Shown here: one piece after another, positions 15,086-23,210 of the stretch
Layout: each line of letters starts with the position of its first letter
Numbering within the stretch: the first letter of the stretch is position 1
From: an uncultured archaeon
GTDB lineage: Archaea > Halobacteriota > Methanosarcinia > Methanosarcinales > Methanoperedenaceae
Assembly (NCBI GenBank): GCA_902386255.1
Contig: CABMII010000035.1
Location: 1-34,507 of the forward strand
Direction of reading: 5' to 3'
DNA: 34,507 nucleotides
Program-made: the position numbers and the translations under genes
The notes under the pieces: generated by a model
Told to the model about the DNA's origin: nothing
Database searches by the model: none
What the model saw: the letters and a program-made list of their open reading frames with translations, nothing else

Positions 15086-16675
15086 TCACTCATCCAATAT
15101 TGCTTCTGCCGTCTCGCGATAGGCATTCATCACATAAGGAATGCCAGAAACCTTTGAAGCATCCTCTGTCAATGCCATGACATCCTGGCGCCCGATAAGC
15201 GAAACATTGAACCTGCGCGAGCCTGCCATGAGCTGCTGCAAGCCTGTCCTGAACTTCTGGGCATAGGTGTAAATGCCTACTGCTCCCAGCGGGAGATTCT
15301 TCATGTCATCGCCGAATTTCTGGGCAAGTTCCTCATAGCATACGAAAATTTCCTCAGGCCTGCTTCCGAACTCGGAAACCGTCTTGGGCAAATCGCCGTC
15401 TTTTATCCACTGACCGATGTTCTTACCAACGAAACCGGGTATCATCAATGCTCTTCCCATGCATACTGCCTTGAAGTATGGTGAGCCCATTGCCAGCGCC
15501 TTATAGACGCCGTCTTCGCTTGAGAAGCCGCCTGCCATGGCAAGGTCGGGTACTCTCATGCCTTTCCTGCTCAATTTCTCGGCGAACTCATACATCAACG
15601 ACTGGAAATAGAACGTAGGAATGCCCCATTCTTCCATCATCGGCCAGGGGCTCATGCCGGTACCGCCGGGTGCGCCGTCGCATGTCAGGAGGTCAATCTT
15701 CGCTTCGGAGCAGTATTTCAATGCCATTGCAGCTTCCACCATGGAATAAGCGCCGGTCTTGAGTGTGACTCTCTTGAAACCAAGGTCGCGCAGGCGGTCA
15801 ACCTCTTCCATGAATCCTTCTTTTGTGACAAAGCCGAGCCTTGAGTGCCGCTCGAATTCCTTAATAGCTCCTTCCTTGTATGCAATCTTTATCGCAGGGT
15901 CTGTCGGGTCGGGTGTAACGATGTATCCCCGTTTCTTAAGTTCAACCGCGCGCTCGATGCTGTTTACTTTTATCTCGCCGCCTATGCATTTTGCGCCCTG
16001 CCCCCATTTAAGCTCGATTGTATCAAGGTCATGTTTCGATGAAACATATTCGGCCACGCCGAGCCTTGTATCTTCCACGTTCATCTGGACGAGGATTTCG
16101 CCAAAGCCTTCATGATATTTCTTGTAGGTGGTTATCCTGCGGTCCATTTCTGGCGAGCTCTTAATTTTCTTATTGCTGTCAAGCACAAGCCCGGGGTCGA
16201 TGCCGCACACGTTCTCACCGCATACGAGCGTTATCCCTGCGATTGCAGCGCCTGCTGCGAAATGCTCCCAGTTCTTTCTTGCGATTTCGGTGGAGCCAAG
16301 CGCACCTGTGAAAATCGGTACTTTCATGCGGACTTTCTTATCCCAGCCGTATTCGGTCTCGGTATTGACGCGCGGGAATATCGCCGTATCGGGATTGGGT
16401 TCTTCTCCCTCAGGTAATCCCCATGCTCCCACTGCGTAGCCCTGAATGTTCAAATGGGAATAATCCACCGGGTAGTTCTTGTCTGCGCCTGCGGTTATAT
16501 TTCCGAAGGGCCCGGGATAAATCACTTCACGTCCCCTGAATGAGGATTTGAAGATTTCACAGTTGCCACGGCAACCGTCTATACACCGGGTGCATATCCC
16601 TGACATCGGGGATACGCTCTTTGAGCGATTAAAGGTCTGCGTCGCTTCATTCGCATTTGGTTGTCTAAGATTCAT
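15086..16675 (-). CDS. gltB: Archaeal glutamate synthase, FMN-binding domain protein
   Basis: The 529-aa protein is the central/FMN domain type of glutamate synthase without the N-terminal amidotransferase domain, as in many archaea. Seen features include PVDYSHLNIQGYAVG, GALGSTEIARKNWEHFAAG, IELKWGQGAKCIGGEI, LKTGAYSMVEAAMAL, LLTCDGAPGGTGMSPWPM and AGGFSSEDGVYKALAMG. An N-terminal cysteine cluster (CTRCIDGCRGNC) suggests an Fe-S site. It would make glutamate from 2-oxoglutarate using ammonia from a separate glutaminase or other subunit. I use the ATG at 16675 because GGAGG lies about 5 nt upstream; a frame extends to 16708 without such a site. A terminator follows the stop. Confidence 0.85.
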   Translation of the reverse strand: MNLRQPNANEATQTFNRSKSVSPMSGICTRCIDGCRGNCEIFKSSFRGREVIYPGPFGNITAGADKNYPVDYSHLNIQGYAVGAWGLPEGEEPNPDTAIFPRVNTETEYGWDKKVRMKVPIFTGALGSTEIARKNWEHFAAGAAIAGITLVCGENVCGIDPGLVLDSNKKIKSSPEMDRRITTYKKYHEGFGEILVQMNVEDTRLGVAEYVSSKHDLDTIELKWGQGAKCIGGEIKVNSIERAVELKKRGYIVTPDPTDPAIKIAYKEGAIKEFERHSRLGFVTKEGFMEEVDRLRDLGFKRVTLKTGAYSMVEAAMALKYCSEAKIDLLTCDGAPGGTGMSPWPMMEEWGIPTFYFQSLMYEFAEKLSRKGMRVPDLAMAGGFSSEDGVYKALAMGSPYFKAVCMGRALMIPGFVGKNIGQWIKDGDLPKTVSEFGSRPEEIFVCYEELAQKFGDDMKNLPLGAVGIYTYAQKFRTGLQQLMAGSRRFNVSLIGRQDVMALTEDASKVSGIPYVMNAYRETAEAILDE

Positions 16676-16908
16676 ATTTCCTCCAAGTTGGGTTTTTGAA
16701 GAAGACACTGTCTATTTTTTTCACGGTTCTTCTCCTACATTGTAACAGTTTTTTCGCGTTCTCTCAAAAACGCTCGGAAGCGGAAGGGCGTTTCCTTTAT
16801 TTAAATATTGCGAGATGATTTTCAGTGTGGTGTTTGAACGCATGCACAACTCACTTTCACGACGTCCGAATACAAAGAAATAAATGATAACAAAGCGAAG
16901 TGAATATT

Positions 16909-17067
16909 ATGAAAGCGAAGAGCTATGAAGCAAAAGTTGAGGATGACCTTCTCAGGCTTATTGACGAGGATCCGGATAAATTAAAAGGCTGGGAAGGTCC
17001 TATTGATATGCATTTGAGGTCTGTTCGCTATCCTCCAAAAAAATCGAAAGGTAAGTCCGCGCGGTGA
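16909..17067 (+). CDS. Possible small protein (52 aa)
   Basis: A 52-aa frame from ATG at 16909 to TGA at 17067 encodes a charged peptide beginning MKAKSYEAKVEDDLLRLID and ending in a basic tail KKSKGKSAR. It contains WEGPIDMHLRSVRYPP. There is no obvious Shine-Dalgarno. It lies between gltB and the HepT/MntA pair, converging on hepT with a 23-bp gap. No family is recognised. Balanced charge and an absence of rare runs make it plausible, but evidence is thin. Confidence 0.4.
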   Translation: MKAKSYEAKVEDDLLRLIDEDPDKLKGWEGPIDMHLRSVRYPPKKSKGKSAR

Positions 17068-17090
17068 ATAAGTGATTTTTTTCTTTTTTG

Positions 17091-17426
17091 TTATAAAGAT
17101 TGAAGTATCTTCTCCAGCGCATCAATCAGCGGTAGCAGGTCGTTATGGACAGTTTCCCAGACGATTACCAGGTCGACATCATCATATTCATGAATCATGA
17201 TGTTGCGCATACCGACCATGTCGCTCCAAGGCAAGTCGGGATAAGCTGCTCGTGTTTCTTCTGGGATTCGCCGCGCCGCCTCTCCTATAATTTCCAGGCG
17301 CCGGATGATGGCATCTTGGCACTGGAGGTCATTATAAAATTCCTCCTTGGTTTTATCGCCAATATACTCAATGGCGAGCTTTGCAGCTTCCAGAATGTCA
17401 AGCATGTATTCCCTATCACGCTGCAT
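17091..17426 (-). CDS. hepT: HepT-type HEPN toxin RNase
   Basis: The 111-aa protein belongs to the DUF86/HepT family. The RNase motif Rx4HxY is intact as RNIMIHEY (R74, H79, Y81), within an all-helical HEPN fold with a conserved IIRRLEIIGEAARRIP helix. HepT cleaves RNA and is silenced by a cognate MntA-type nucleotidyltransferase that adds AMP to the tyrosine of this motif. Its start overlaps the 3' end of the MntA-type gene by 11 bp, so the two are co-translated, antitoxin first. The length is typical. Confidence 0.9.
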   Translation of the reverse strand: MQRDREYMLDILEAAKLAIEYIGDKTKEEFYNDLQCQDAIIRRLEIIGEAARRIPEETRAAYPDLPWSDMVGMRNIMIHEYDDVDLVIVWETVHNDLLPLIDALEKILQSL

Positions 17427-17796
17427 AGACAGCCTCTGCTGAATTTATAATGGCATTTCTGCGGATGTAATTCCGGCTGGATTCGATACCGCGGCGGCTG
17501 ACTATGTCAACTTCGCGCCCGAAAATCTCTTTGAGTTCGTTTTCCATGTGGACAAGATCGAATAAGGTATGTTTTGCATCCTCGCTGAATGTGACAAGCA
17601 CGTCTATGTCGCTGTCAGGGTGAAAATCCTCACGGAGCACAGAGCCGAAAAGGGAGAACTCGCGTATCTTCCATTTTTTACAGAATTCTGCAATCTTTTT
17701 TTCCGGGATATCTATGTGTGATTTTGTTTTTGACATTCTTATATATCTATTATTGTGTATGTCTTTTAAATTCCTTTTCATAAAGTCGCATTGCAA
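17416..17796 (-). CDS. mntA: MntA-type nucleotidyltransferase antitoxin
   Basis: The 126-aa protein carries the minimal nucleotidyltransferase motif FGSVLREDFHPDSDIDVLVTF, that is GS-x10-DxD, with G51-S52 and D63/D65. It AMPylates the partner HepT and so acts as antitoxin. The likely start may be the internal ATG at 17736 (residue 21), because residues 1-20 (MQCDFMKRNLKDIHNNRYIR) lie outside the usual fold. The longer form starts with TTTTTAAAAAG about 20 nt upstream, so either is possible. The hepT gene overlaps its end. Confidence 0.88.
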   Translation of the reverse strand: MQCDFMKRNLKDIHNNRYIRMSKTKSHIDIPEKKIAEFCKKWKIREFSLFGSVLREDFHPDSDIDVLVTFSEDAKHTLFDLVHMENELKEIFGREVDIVSRRGIESSRNYIRRNAIINSAEAVYAA

Positions 17797-17874
17797 ATAA
17801 GTGACGTCTTTTTAAAAACCATATCTTTAATAAGTTAAATGAGGTAAAAAGAACCTACTGTGTAAATTACATCT

Positions 17875-19230
17875 ATGTCCACCCCACTCCTCACCAAAGT
17901 AACCCTCGCAAAAAGCGCCTCAATCCCCTTAGCCAGCGTTCCCGGCGCCACAAAAAACAAAGCCCTCACAGCGATGGCGCAGGCTCTTGACTCAAACAGA
18001 GATAAAATCATCTCAGCCAACAAAAAAGACCTTGCAGCGGCTGAAAAACTCGTAGAAGCAGGCAAGCTCTCAAAAGCGCTCCTCAAAAGGCTGAAAGTCG
18101 ATGACGTAAAAATAGACGAGATGATAGCGGGCATCAAAGATGTCATCAAATTCGAGGACCCCGTCGGTAAAACCCTCTCAGCCCTTGAACTTGACAGCGG
18201 TCTTGAGCTTTACCAGGTAAGCTGCCCGATTGGATTAATCGGCGTAATTTTCGAATCCCGCCCCGATGTTGTCCCGCAGATTATGTCGCTGTGCTTAAAG
18301 AGCGGCAATGCTTCCATCTTCAAAGGCGGAAGCGAGGCTGCGTACTCAAACAGGGCAATTTTTGATGTGCTCGTGAATGCCATCGAGGGCACGGGAGGAA
18401 TGCCTGCGGGCGCATTCGCGCTCATGGAGACACGGGAAGAAGTAAACGAGATGCTAAAACTCGATGATTACATAAACCTCATCATTCCCCGCGGTTCCAA
18501 TGAGTTCGTGAAATACATCCAGGACAATACGCGGATTCCAGTGCTTGGTCATTCTGCTGGCATCTGCCATGTGTATGTGGATAGCGAGGCCGATATGAAT
18601 ACGGCGCTCGATGTTTGTTATGATGCCAAAGTCCAGTACCCAGCTGTCTGCAATGCCATGGAAACCCTGCTTGTGCATAAGGATATTGCGGAAAAATTCC
18701 TGCCTGAGATGGGAAAAAGATACAACGAGGCCGGGGTGGAACTTCGGTGCGATGAGCGCTCATTCAGGTTATTAAAAAATATGGGTTTCTTAAAAGCCCT
18801 GCTTCATGCCACAGAAGAGGACTGGAGAACAGAGTACAATGACCTTATTCTCTCTATAAAAATAGTGGATTCGCTGGATGAGGCTATAGACCATGTCAAC
18901 AAATACGGCTCACATCATACGGATGCCATTGTGACCGGGGATAAAAGCAATGCTGGCAGGTTCATCGACCTTGTTGATTCATCAAGTGTGATGTGGAATG
19001 CATCCACGCGCTTTGCAGACGGGTTCCGCTACGGCAAAGGGGCAGAAGTGGGTATCAGCACCAATAAAATCCATGCCCGGGGGCCGGTCGGGATGGAAGG
19101 ACTCCTGATATACAAATATGCGCTCATCGGGAAGGGGCATGAAGTGGCGGATTATGTCGGGAAGAACGCAAGAAAATATACGCACAAAAAGCTAAACGCA
19201 AGCCTTGCTGACAAAATGGGTAAGGGATGA
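17875..19230 (+). CDS. proA: Glutamate-5-semialdehyde dehydrogenase
   Basis: The 451-aa protein is ProA, which reduces glutamyl-5-phosphate to glutamate-5-semialdehyde with NADPH in proline synthesis. Seen features include GVIFESRPDVVPQIMSLCLKSGN, NLIIPRGSNEFVKYI, the catalytic-Cys segment VQYPAVCNAMETLLVHKD, and ARGPVGMEGLLIYKY near the end. The length is slightly above the bacterial norm. The proB start follows immediately, so the order here is proA then proB. Confidence 0.95.
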   Translation: MSTPLLTKVTLAKSASIPLASVPGATKNKALTAMAQALDSNRDKIISANKKDLAAAEKLVEAGKLSKALLKRLKVDDVKIDEMIAGIKDVIKFEDPVGKTLSALELDSGLELYQVSCPIGLIGVIFESRPDVVPQIMSLCLKSGNASIFKGGSEAAYSNRAIFDVLVNAIEGTGGMPAGAFALMETREEVNEMLKLDDYINLIIPRGSNEFVKYIQDNTRIPVLGHSAGICHVYVDSEADMNTALDVCYDAKVQYPAVCNAMETLLVHKDIAEKFLPEMGKRYNEAGVELRCDERSFRLLKNMGFLKALLHATEEDWRTEYNDLILSIKIVDSLDEAIDHVNKYGSHHTDAIVTGDKSNAGRFIDLVDSSSVMWNASTRFADGFRYGKGAEVGISTNKIHARGPVGMEGLLIYKYALIGKGHEVADYVGKNARKYTHKKLNASLADKMGKG

Positions 19231-19231
19231 G

Positions 19232-20371
19232 ATGGAACCCGGGAAAACCATTGACAGGAAAGAGCTTTTTAAGGATGTCAGAAGGATTGTCCTAAAAATT
19301 GGGACGTCATCCCTTTCCAAAGAGGATGGAAGTTTTAACAGGCGATTGACAGAAGACATAGCAGCGCAGGTTGCAAGACTGAGGGACTCCGGGAAAACTG
19401 TGATAATAGTAAGCTCAGGCGCCATCGGGATAGGATGCGAGGAGCTGAAAATGAAAGAACGGCCTCGCGAGATACCGCTGCGTCAGGCAGCCGCTGCCGT
19501 GGGGCAGAATATCCTGATGCAGGAATGGATGACTGCATTCAATAAGCATAATCTCAAGGTGGCTCAGTTATTACTGACCTACGAAGCCTTCTCGAACAGG
19601 ATGACGTATCTTAACCTCCGTAACAGCATCTCGGCTTTATTGGAGGCAGGTGTCGTTCCCATAATCAATGAAAACGACCCGATTTGCGTGCATGAAATAG
19701 AGGCGACCTTCGGAGATAACGACAAGCTCTCCGCAATGGTTGCAAGTAAGGTTGAGGCAGAACTCCTCATCCTTTTATCCGATATTGACGGGCTTTATGA
19801 TAAGAATCCCAAGAAAAATGAGGATGCAAAACTCATAAGCACCATAGAAAAAATCACACCGGAAATCGAGAGCTACGGCGGAAGCCCGACCAGTATGAAA
19901 GGTGTGGGCGGCATGAGGACAAAAATTGAGGCCGCCAAAATAACATCCATGGCAGGCTGCCACATGGTGATAGCAAACAGCGCAATCCGGGATGTGGTTA
20001 TGAAAATCATGGACGGTGAGGATATCGGGACGCTGTTCCTTGCCCGTGACGGGAAATACAAGAACAGGACGCGCTGGATAATCCTATCAAAGACAAGCGG
20101 GAAGCTCATCGTTGATAAAGGCGCCGGTGAGGCTGTGAGGAAAAAAAGAGGGCTTTTACCTTCAGGGATTATTGAGGTTGCCGGCGTATTCGACAGGGGA
20201 GATATCATCGAAATAGAGAGCGAAGGCACGGTATTTGCAAAAGGCATCACGGATTATTCTTCATCAGAACTCGATAAAATAAAGGGGAAGCATTCTGATA
20301 TGATTGAGAAAATATTGGGGATCAGGAATTACGATGAAGTGGTCAGGAAAGGCAACATTGGCTTGCTCTAA
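19232..20371 (+). CDS. proB: Glutamate 5-kinase
   Basis: The 379-aa protein is ProB, which phosphorylates glutamate in the first step of proline synthesis. An amino-acid-kinase domain comes first (IVLKIGTSSLSKEDG, VSSGAIGIGCEEL, INENDPICVHEIEATFGDNDKLSAMVA, GVGGMRTKIEAAKI). A C-terminal PUA domain follows (about 290-365, GKLIVDKGAGEAVRKKRGLLPSGI). I chose the ATG at 19232, one base after the proA stop, with GGGATGAG upstream; an in-frame TTG at 19205 inside proA is less likely. No proC is in the window. Feedback by proline is a family property and is not shown by this sequence. Confidence 0.95.
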   Translation: MEPGKTIDRKELFKDVRRIVLKIGTSSLSKEDGSFNRRLTEDIAAQVARLRDSGKTVIIVSSGAIGIGCEELKMKERPREIPLRQAAAAVGQNILMQEWMTAFNKHNLKVAQLLLTYEAFSNRMTYLNLRNSISALLEAGVVPIINENDPICVHEIEATFGDNDKLSAMVASKVEAELLILLSDIDGLYDKNPKKNEDAKLISTIEKITPEIESYGGSPTSMKGVGGMRTKIEAAKITSMAGCHMVIANSAIRDVVMKIMDGEDIGTLFLARDGKYKNRTRWIILSKTSGKLIVDKGAGEAVRKKRGLLPSGIIEVAGVFDRGDIIEIESEGTVFAKGITDYSSSELDKIKGKHSDMIEKILGIRNYDEVVRKGNIGLL

Positions 20372-20387
20372 TTTTCATCATGGCTTT

Positions 20388-20437
20388 GTGTAAATAGTCC
20401 TTCCTGTGTATAAAGTCAAGTTTCTGTGTATAATGTC
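20388..20437. repeat. Three tandem-spaced copies of a GTGTATAAAGTC motif
   Basis: GTGTAAATAGTC (20388-20399), GTGTATAAAGTC (20406-20417) and GTGTATAATGTC (20426-20437) are near-identical direct copies at 18- to 20-bp spacing. The middle copy extends to TGTGTATAAAGTCAA, which recurs exactly at 23122-23136 on the far side of the ATPase cassette. They lie between proB and the cassette. They might be protein-binding sites, cassette ends, or chance AT-rich similarity. Confidence 0.6.
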
Positions 20438-20445
20438 TACCTAAC

Positions 20446-20889
20446 TCATGGGCTAAGATAATTATTTATTTCATCAATAATTTTAATTTTTTGCTCTTCG
20501 CTTATTTTTACTTTTTTTCCTAATAATTTAGCCAACAGCCAATTTCTTGAGCATTTTTTCTTTATTTTAATCCTCATTGGCTTTGGTATATAAATAGCTT
20601 CAATAGAATTTATAAAACCTATGATTTCTTGAGATTGTCCCCTATTAACTCTTTTAGACAGCTCTGCCATTGCTTTTTTTATTTCTGTTTGATTAGCTTG
20701 AATATAGATACTTCTAGTATTATTTAGTACAGTATAATATGTTATAACTATACTCGTTATTCCAGTCGCAACAATTGCAGCTACAGGTATTAGAATTTGA
20801 GAAATTAGAGCCAATGAATCATTAGTTCCTGCTTGTGAATTAATCATAACTCTGGCTACATCAATTGTGATGTTGGTTTCATTTAACAT
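20446..20889 (-). CDS. Small membrane protein of the ATPase cassette
   Basis: The 147-aa protein has a short extracellular-like N-terminus, a long hydrophobic stretch (about residues 26-54, ISQILIPVAAIVATGITSIVITYY), and a basic cytosolic tail (around RIKIKKKCSRNWLLAKLLGKKVKISEEQKIK). One TM or a tight hairpin is possible. It is the last of three minus-strand genes, 20 bp after the PIN-like gene. No family is recognised. It has AT-rich codon use like its two upstream neighbours. Its role in membrane anchoring or as an effector is a guess. Confidence 0.65.
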   Translation of the reverse strand: MLNETNITIDVARVMINSQAGTNDSLALISQILIPVAAIVATGITSIVITYYTVLNNTRSIYIQANQTEIKKAMAELSKRVNRGQSQEIIGFINSIEAIYIPKPMRIKIKKKCSRNWLLAKLLGKKVKISEEQKIKIIDEINNYLSP

Positions 20890-20909
20890 GGAACTAAAAG
20901 ATTTATTTC

Positions 20910-21476
20910 TTATTCTTCAATCCGTATTTTATTTTCCATCTCGCAAACGTTTTTGCATTCAATCCTCAAGCTTAGACCAGTTGTATGTGTAGGGTGGTAA
21001 ACATTTTCTTTATCTTCTTTCGTTGAGATAATTGTTCTCTGGCATAGAGATGCCGCTAAGTCCAAATAATTTCGCTTTGACCTTAAAGCGTCCGATTCTT
21101 CTATCAAGTTAAAGTCAACATCTATGAGACCGCCAACTCCTTCTTTTTTTATTGCATGTTGGTCATTTGAGAGAATGGAATTAAGAGAACCCAAAAGAGG
21201 CTCCGGTAATAGTAATCCATCATATTCGCTCAGGATATGATTGTTATAATAAAGGATGCATTTTCCATTATCAATAAAATCTAAAAATTTATCAAGGCAT
21301 TTACTTTCTTTGATAATCCAACTCTTCCGTCTACCCGTCTCGGTTTCGATTAAACATACTATAACTTCATCGAGGGAGTCTTTACATCCACTATATTTCT
21401 CACATGACGTAATACCGCATTCGTGTAAACAATATTTTTTAAATAATTCTGCATCAACAACGCATTCTGATGTCAT
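20910..21476 (-). CDS. PIN-like, Cys-rich candidate nuclease
   Basis: The 188-aa protein has no firm match. Four acidic residues fall in the order and setting of a PIN domain: D8 in CVVDAELF (strand 1), E84 in ILSEYDGLL, D139 in NYLDLAASL and D155 in IISTKED, where PIN proteins have a T-x-D segment. A cluster of cysteines (CLHECGITSCEKYSGC, residues 16-31) is inserted after strand 1 and could bind a metal. The gene overlaps the ATPase 3' end by ATGA, so it is likely made with it. A nuclease effector is inferred; PIN assignment needs a profile or structure search. Confidence 0.55.
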   Translation of the reverse strand: MTSECVVDAELFKKYCLHECGITSCEKYSGCKDSLDEVIVCLIETETGRRKSWIIKESKCLDKFLDFIDNGKCILYYNNHILSEYDGLLLPEPLLGSLNSILSNDQHAIKKEGVGGLIDVDFNLIEESDALRSKRNYLDLAASLCQRTIISTKEDKENVYHPTHTTGLSLRIECKNVCEMENKIRIEE

Positions 21477-22885
21477 TTTTCTTTTGATAAATTTTCCAAT
21501 AATTTTTTCATCATTTTTCTATTTTCTTCTAATTTAAAATTAGTAACATAGTTGTCAGGCAAATTTCCATCGGGCAAATTTGAAGTCGAATATTGACCTT
21601 TAGAATTTATCTTGATCTCAGTGTATGTAGAACACTTTTTATCCTCATCCTGTTCGATATAATAGATAGCTACATTATCTGAAGATATATCTTCATTCAT
21701 TATACAATATCTAATCCTTTCAATAAAATAGTCTGAATGTGTTTCCAATAAGAATTTTCTTTCATTGGATGCGAACTTAACAAAGAAATCCGCTAAATCT
21801 GCCTGAATTTTTGGATGCAAATGTATCTCTGGCTGCTCTATTAATATTAAGGATTCTTTTTGTTGTTTTAGACTTTGAACTATTAATGGTAATATTTGAG
21901 CTGTCCCACTTCCTGTGTCGGCATAATTAACTTCTTTATCGGTAATTTTTGTTTTCAATTTGAACTCAAAAATTTTTGAATTTTCTTCCATTTCTGAAAC
22001 GTATAAAGAATTAACAATATCCATCTTTTTTAAATATTCCTGTGAATCATTTCTTATTTCAGAGTTAGATGCTAAAATTTGAACGGCATGTTCGCCCTCT
22101 GTTCCAACATCATTGTAGTCTCCTTTTTCGTAAGACCTTCTAGCAATAGCTCTAAGCGGACCTATGTATATTATATTTTGAAAATCTTGTTTTATATTTT
22201 GGTAGAAATCAGTTGAAATCTTTTGTAAATTCAAATAAAATCTTAAATTTTCCATAAAATCTGACCTGATATTAGCCTTACTCTTAGTGCTTTCAAAAAT
22301 GTCAGGAATCAAAAACATTTTATCCTTTTTTTCTTCATAAAAAGCAATTATAAAAAAGAAATTATTTCGATAAAATGTAGGAATAAAAGTTTCAAAAAAC
22401 TCTTTGTATTTTTCCTTTCCAGAGGTCTTAATATCAAATTTAAATGTTTTTGGAACATAATATGCCGATTCGTCTTTAGGTGTACCTTTCTTCTTCGTAA
22501 TTTCATTAATAGTATATTCGAATCTACCATTGTTGCATGAAAAGTCTTTGACATATACCTCATTATTATCTGGATTTTTTAATACATTTATGTCAAAATA
22601 TTTTCCATCTTCCAGTTCAAAATTAAAATGCATCTCTTTTTTTTCCAAGTCCTGATGAATTAAAGTATCAAAATTACCCAAATTCAGATGAGGGGTTCTG
22701 AATTTCAAGACTTCTTCAGGACCTCCTAATTTTAATGTTTGCTGGATTAAACCTATTGCTTGCAATATACTACTTTTCCCACCATTATTCGGACCAACGA
22801 GGATAGTAATTGGTTTTATTTCAATTTCAGCGTGCTTAAATGCTTTGAAATTATCCAATGTTATTTTTTTAATCACAATATCCAC
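21473..22885 (-). CDS. SMC/OLD-like AAA ATPase (AAA_15, DUF3696-like)
   Basis: The 470-aa protein begins with IKKITLDNFKAFKHAEIEIKPITILVGPNNGGKSS, the ABC/SMC-type Walker A (GPNNGGKS at about residues 32-39). Much later come Walker B (ILIEQPEIHLHP) and LLETHSDYFIERI. These mark an OLD/RecF-like ATPase; a glycine-rich DTGSGTAQILPL resembles the signature segment. There is no TOPRIM domain. Its C-terminal SNLPDGNLPD region recalls DUF3696. Such ATPases pair with effectors in several phage-defence systems. It is first in a three-gene minus-strand set with overlapping or closely spaced starts. Its codon use is AT-rich. Confidence 0.82.
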   Translation of the reverse strand: MDIVIKKITLDNFKAFKHAEIEIKPITILVGPNNGGKSSILQAIGLIQQTLKLGGPEEVLKFRTPHLNLGNFDTLIHQDLEKKEMHFNFELEDGKYFDINVLKNPDNNEVYVKDFSCNNGRFEYTINEITKKKGTPKDESAYYVPKTFKFDIKTSGKEKYKEFFETFIPTFYRNNFFFIIAFYEEKKDKMFLIPDIFESTKSKANIRSDFMENLRFYLNLQKISTDFYQNIKQDFQNIIYIGPLRAIARRSYEKGDYNDVGTEGEHAVQILASNSEIRNDSQEYLKKMDIVNSLYVSEMEENSKIFEFKLKTKITDKEVNYADTGSGTAQILPLIVQSLKQQKESLILIEQPEIHLHPKIQADLADFFVKFASNERKFLLETHSDYFIERIRYCIMNEDISSDNVAIYYIEQDEDKKCSTYTEIKINSKGQYSTSNLPDGNLPDNYVTNFKLEENRKMMKKLLENLSKEK

Positions 22886-23120
22886 TCCCTACAAACACAT
22901 ACCATATATTTGTTTCTCTTTGTAATAAATTCGCTTGTAGGGTACAGGTATGTTCATAGTTCGTCCCGTTTTTACCAGTGGTAATAATCATGATTATCTT
23001 AAGAATATATATTTATTCCCCATCCTATTTATAAGCACGTCAATAATCCCTGACACCACTTTGCCTTTTATCTATCCATCCACGCCTATGAAATTCATTA
23101 AGGTACTTGTCAGCCGCCTG
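22886..23120. other. Intergenic, no gene seen
   Basis: This sequence between the ATPase start and the flanking repeat has only short frames with no Shine-Dalgarno or family resemblance. A short inverted repeat CCCTACAA/TTGTAGGG (22887-22894 and 22935-22942) lies just upstream of the ATPase gene and could be part of its control region. Confidence 0.45.
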
Positions 23121-23160
23121 TTGTGTATAAAGTCAATGATTTTTGTTACTTTTTACACAA
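23121..23160. repeat. Exact 15-bp repeat copy plus inverted partner
   Basis: TGTGTATAAAGTCAA (23122-23136) is identical to 20405-20419 on the other side of the ATPase cassette. The 13-base form TTGTGTATAAAGT (23121-23133) also pairs, with one mismatch, with ACTTTTTACACAA (23148-23160) as an inverted repeat with a 14-base spacer. It is 50 bp upstream of the RecB-family gene. Confidence 0.6.
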
Positions 23161-23180
23161 AATCCTTTCATCACACAACC

Positions 23181-23186
23181 TTTATA
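23181..23186 (+). promoter_or_regulatory. TATA box of the RecB-family gene
   Basis: TTTATA is 25-30 nt before the ATG at 23211, the spacing expected for a leaderless archaeal transcript. No Shine-Dalgarno is present. Confidence 0.5.
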
Positions 23187-23210
23187 CCCGGCAAATCTAA
23201 TCCATAGCAA

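Noticed and set aside
20388-20437. Short CRISPR-like array
   Set aside because: Only three degenerate 12-bp copies with spacers of 6 to 8 bp. Far too short for CRISPR repeats and spacers, and no cas genes are near.
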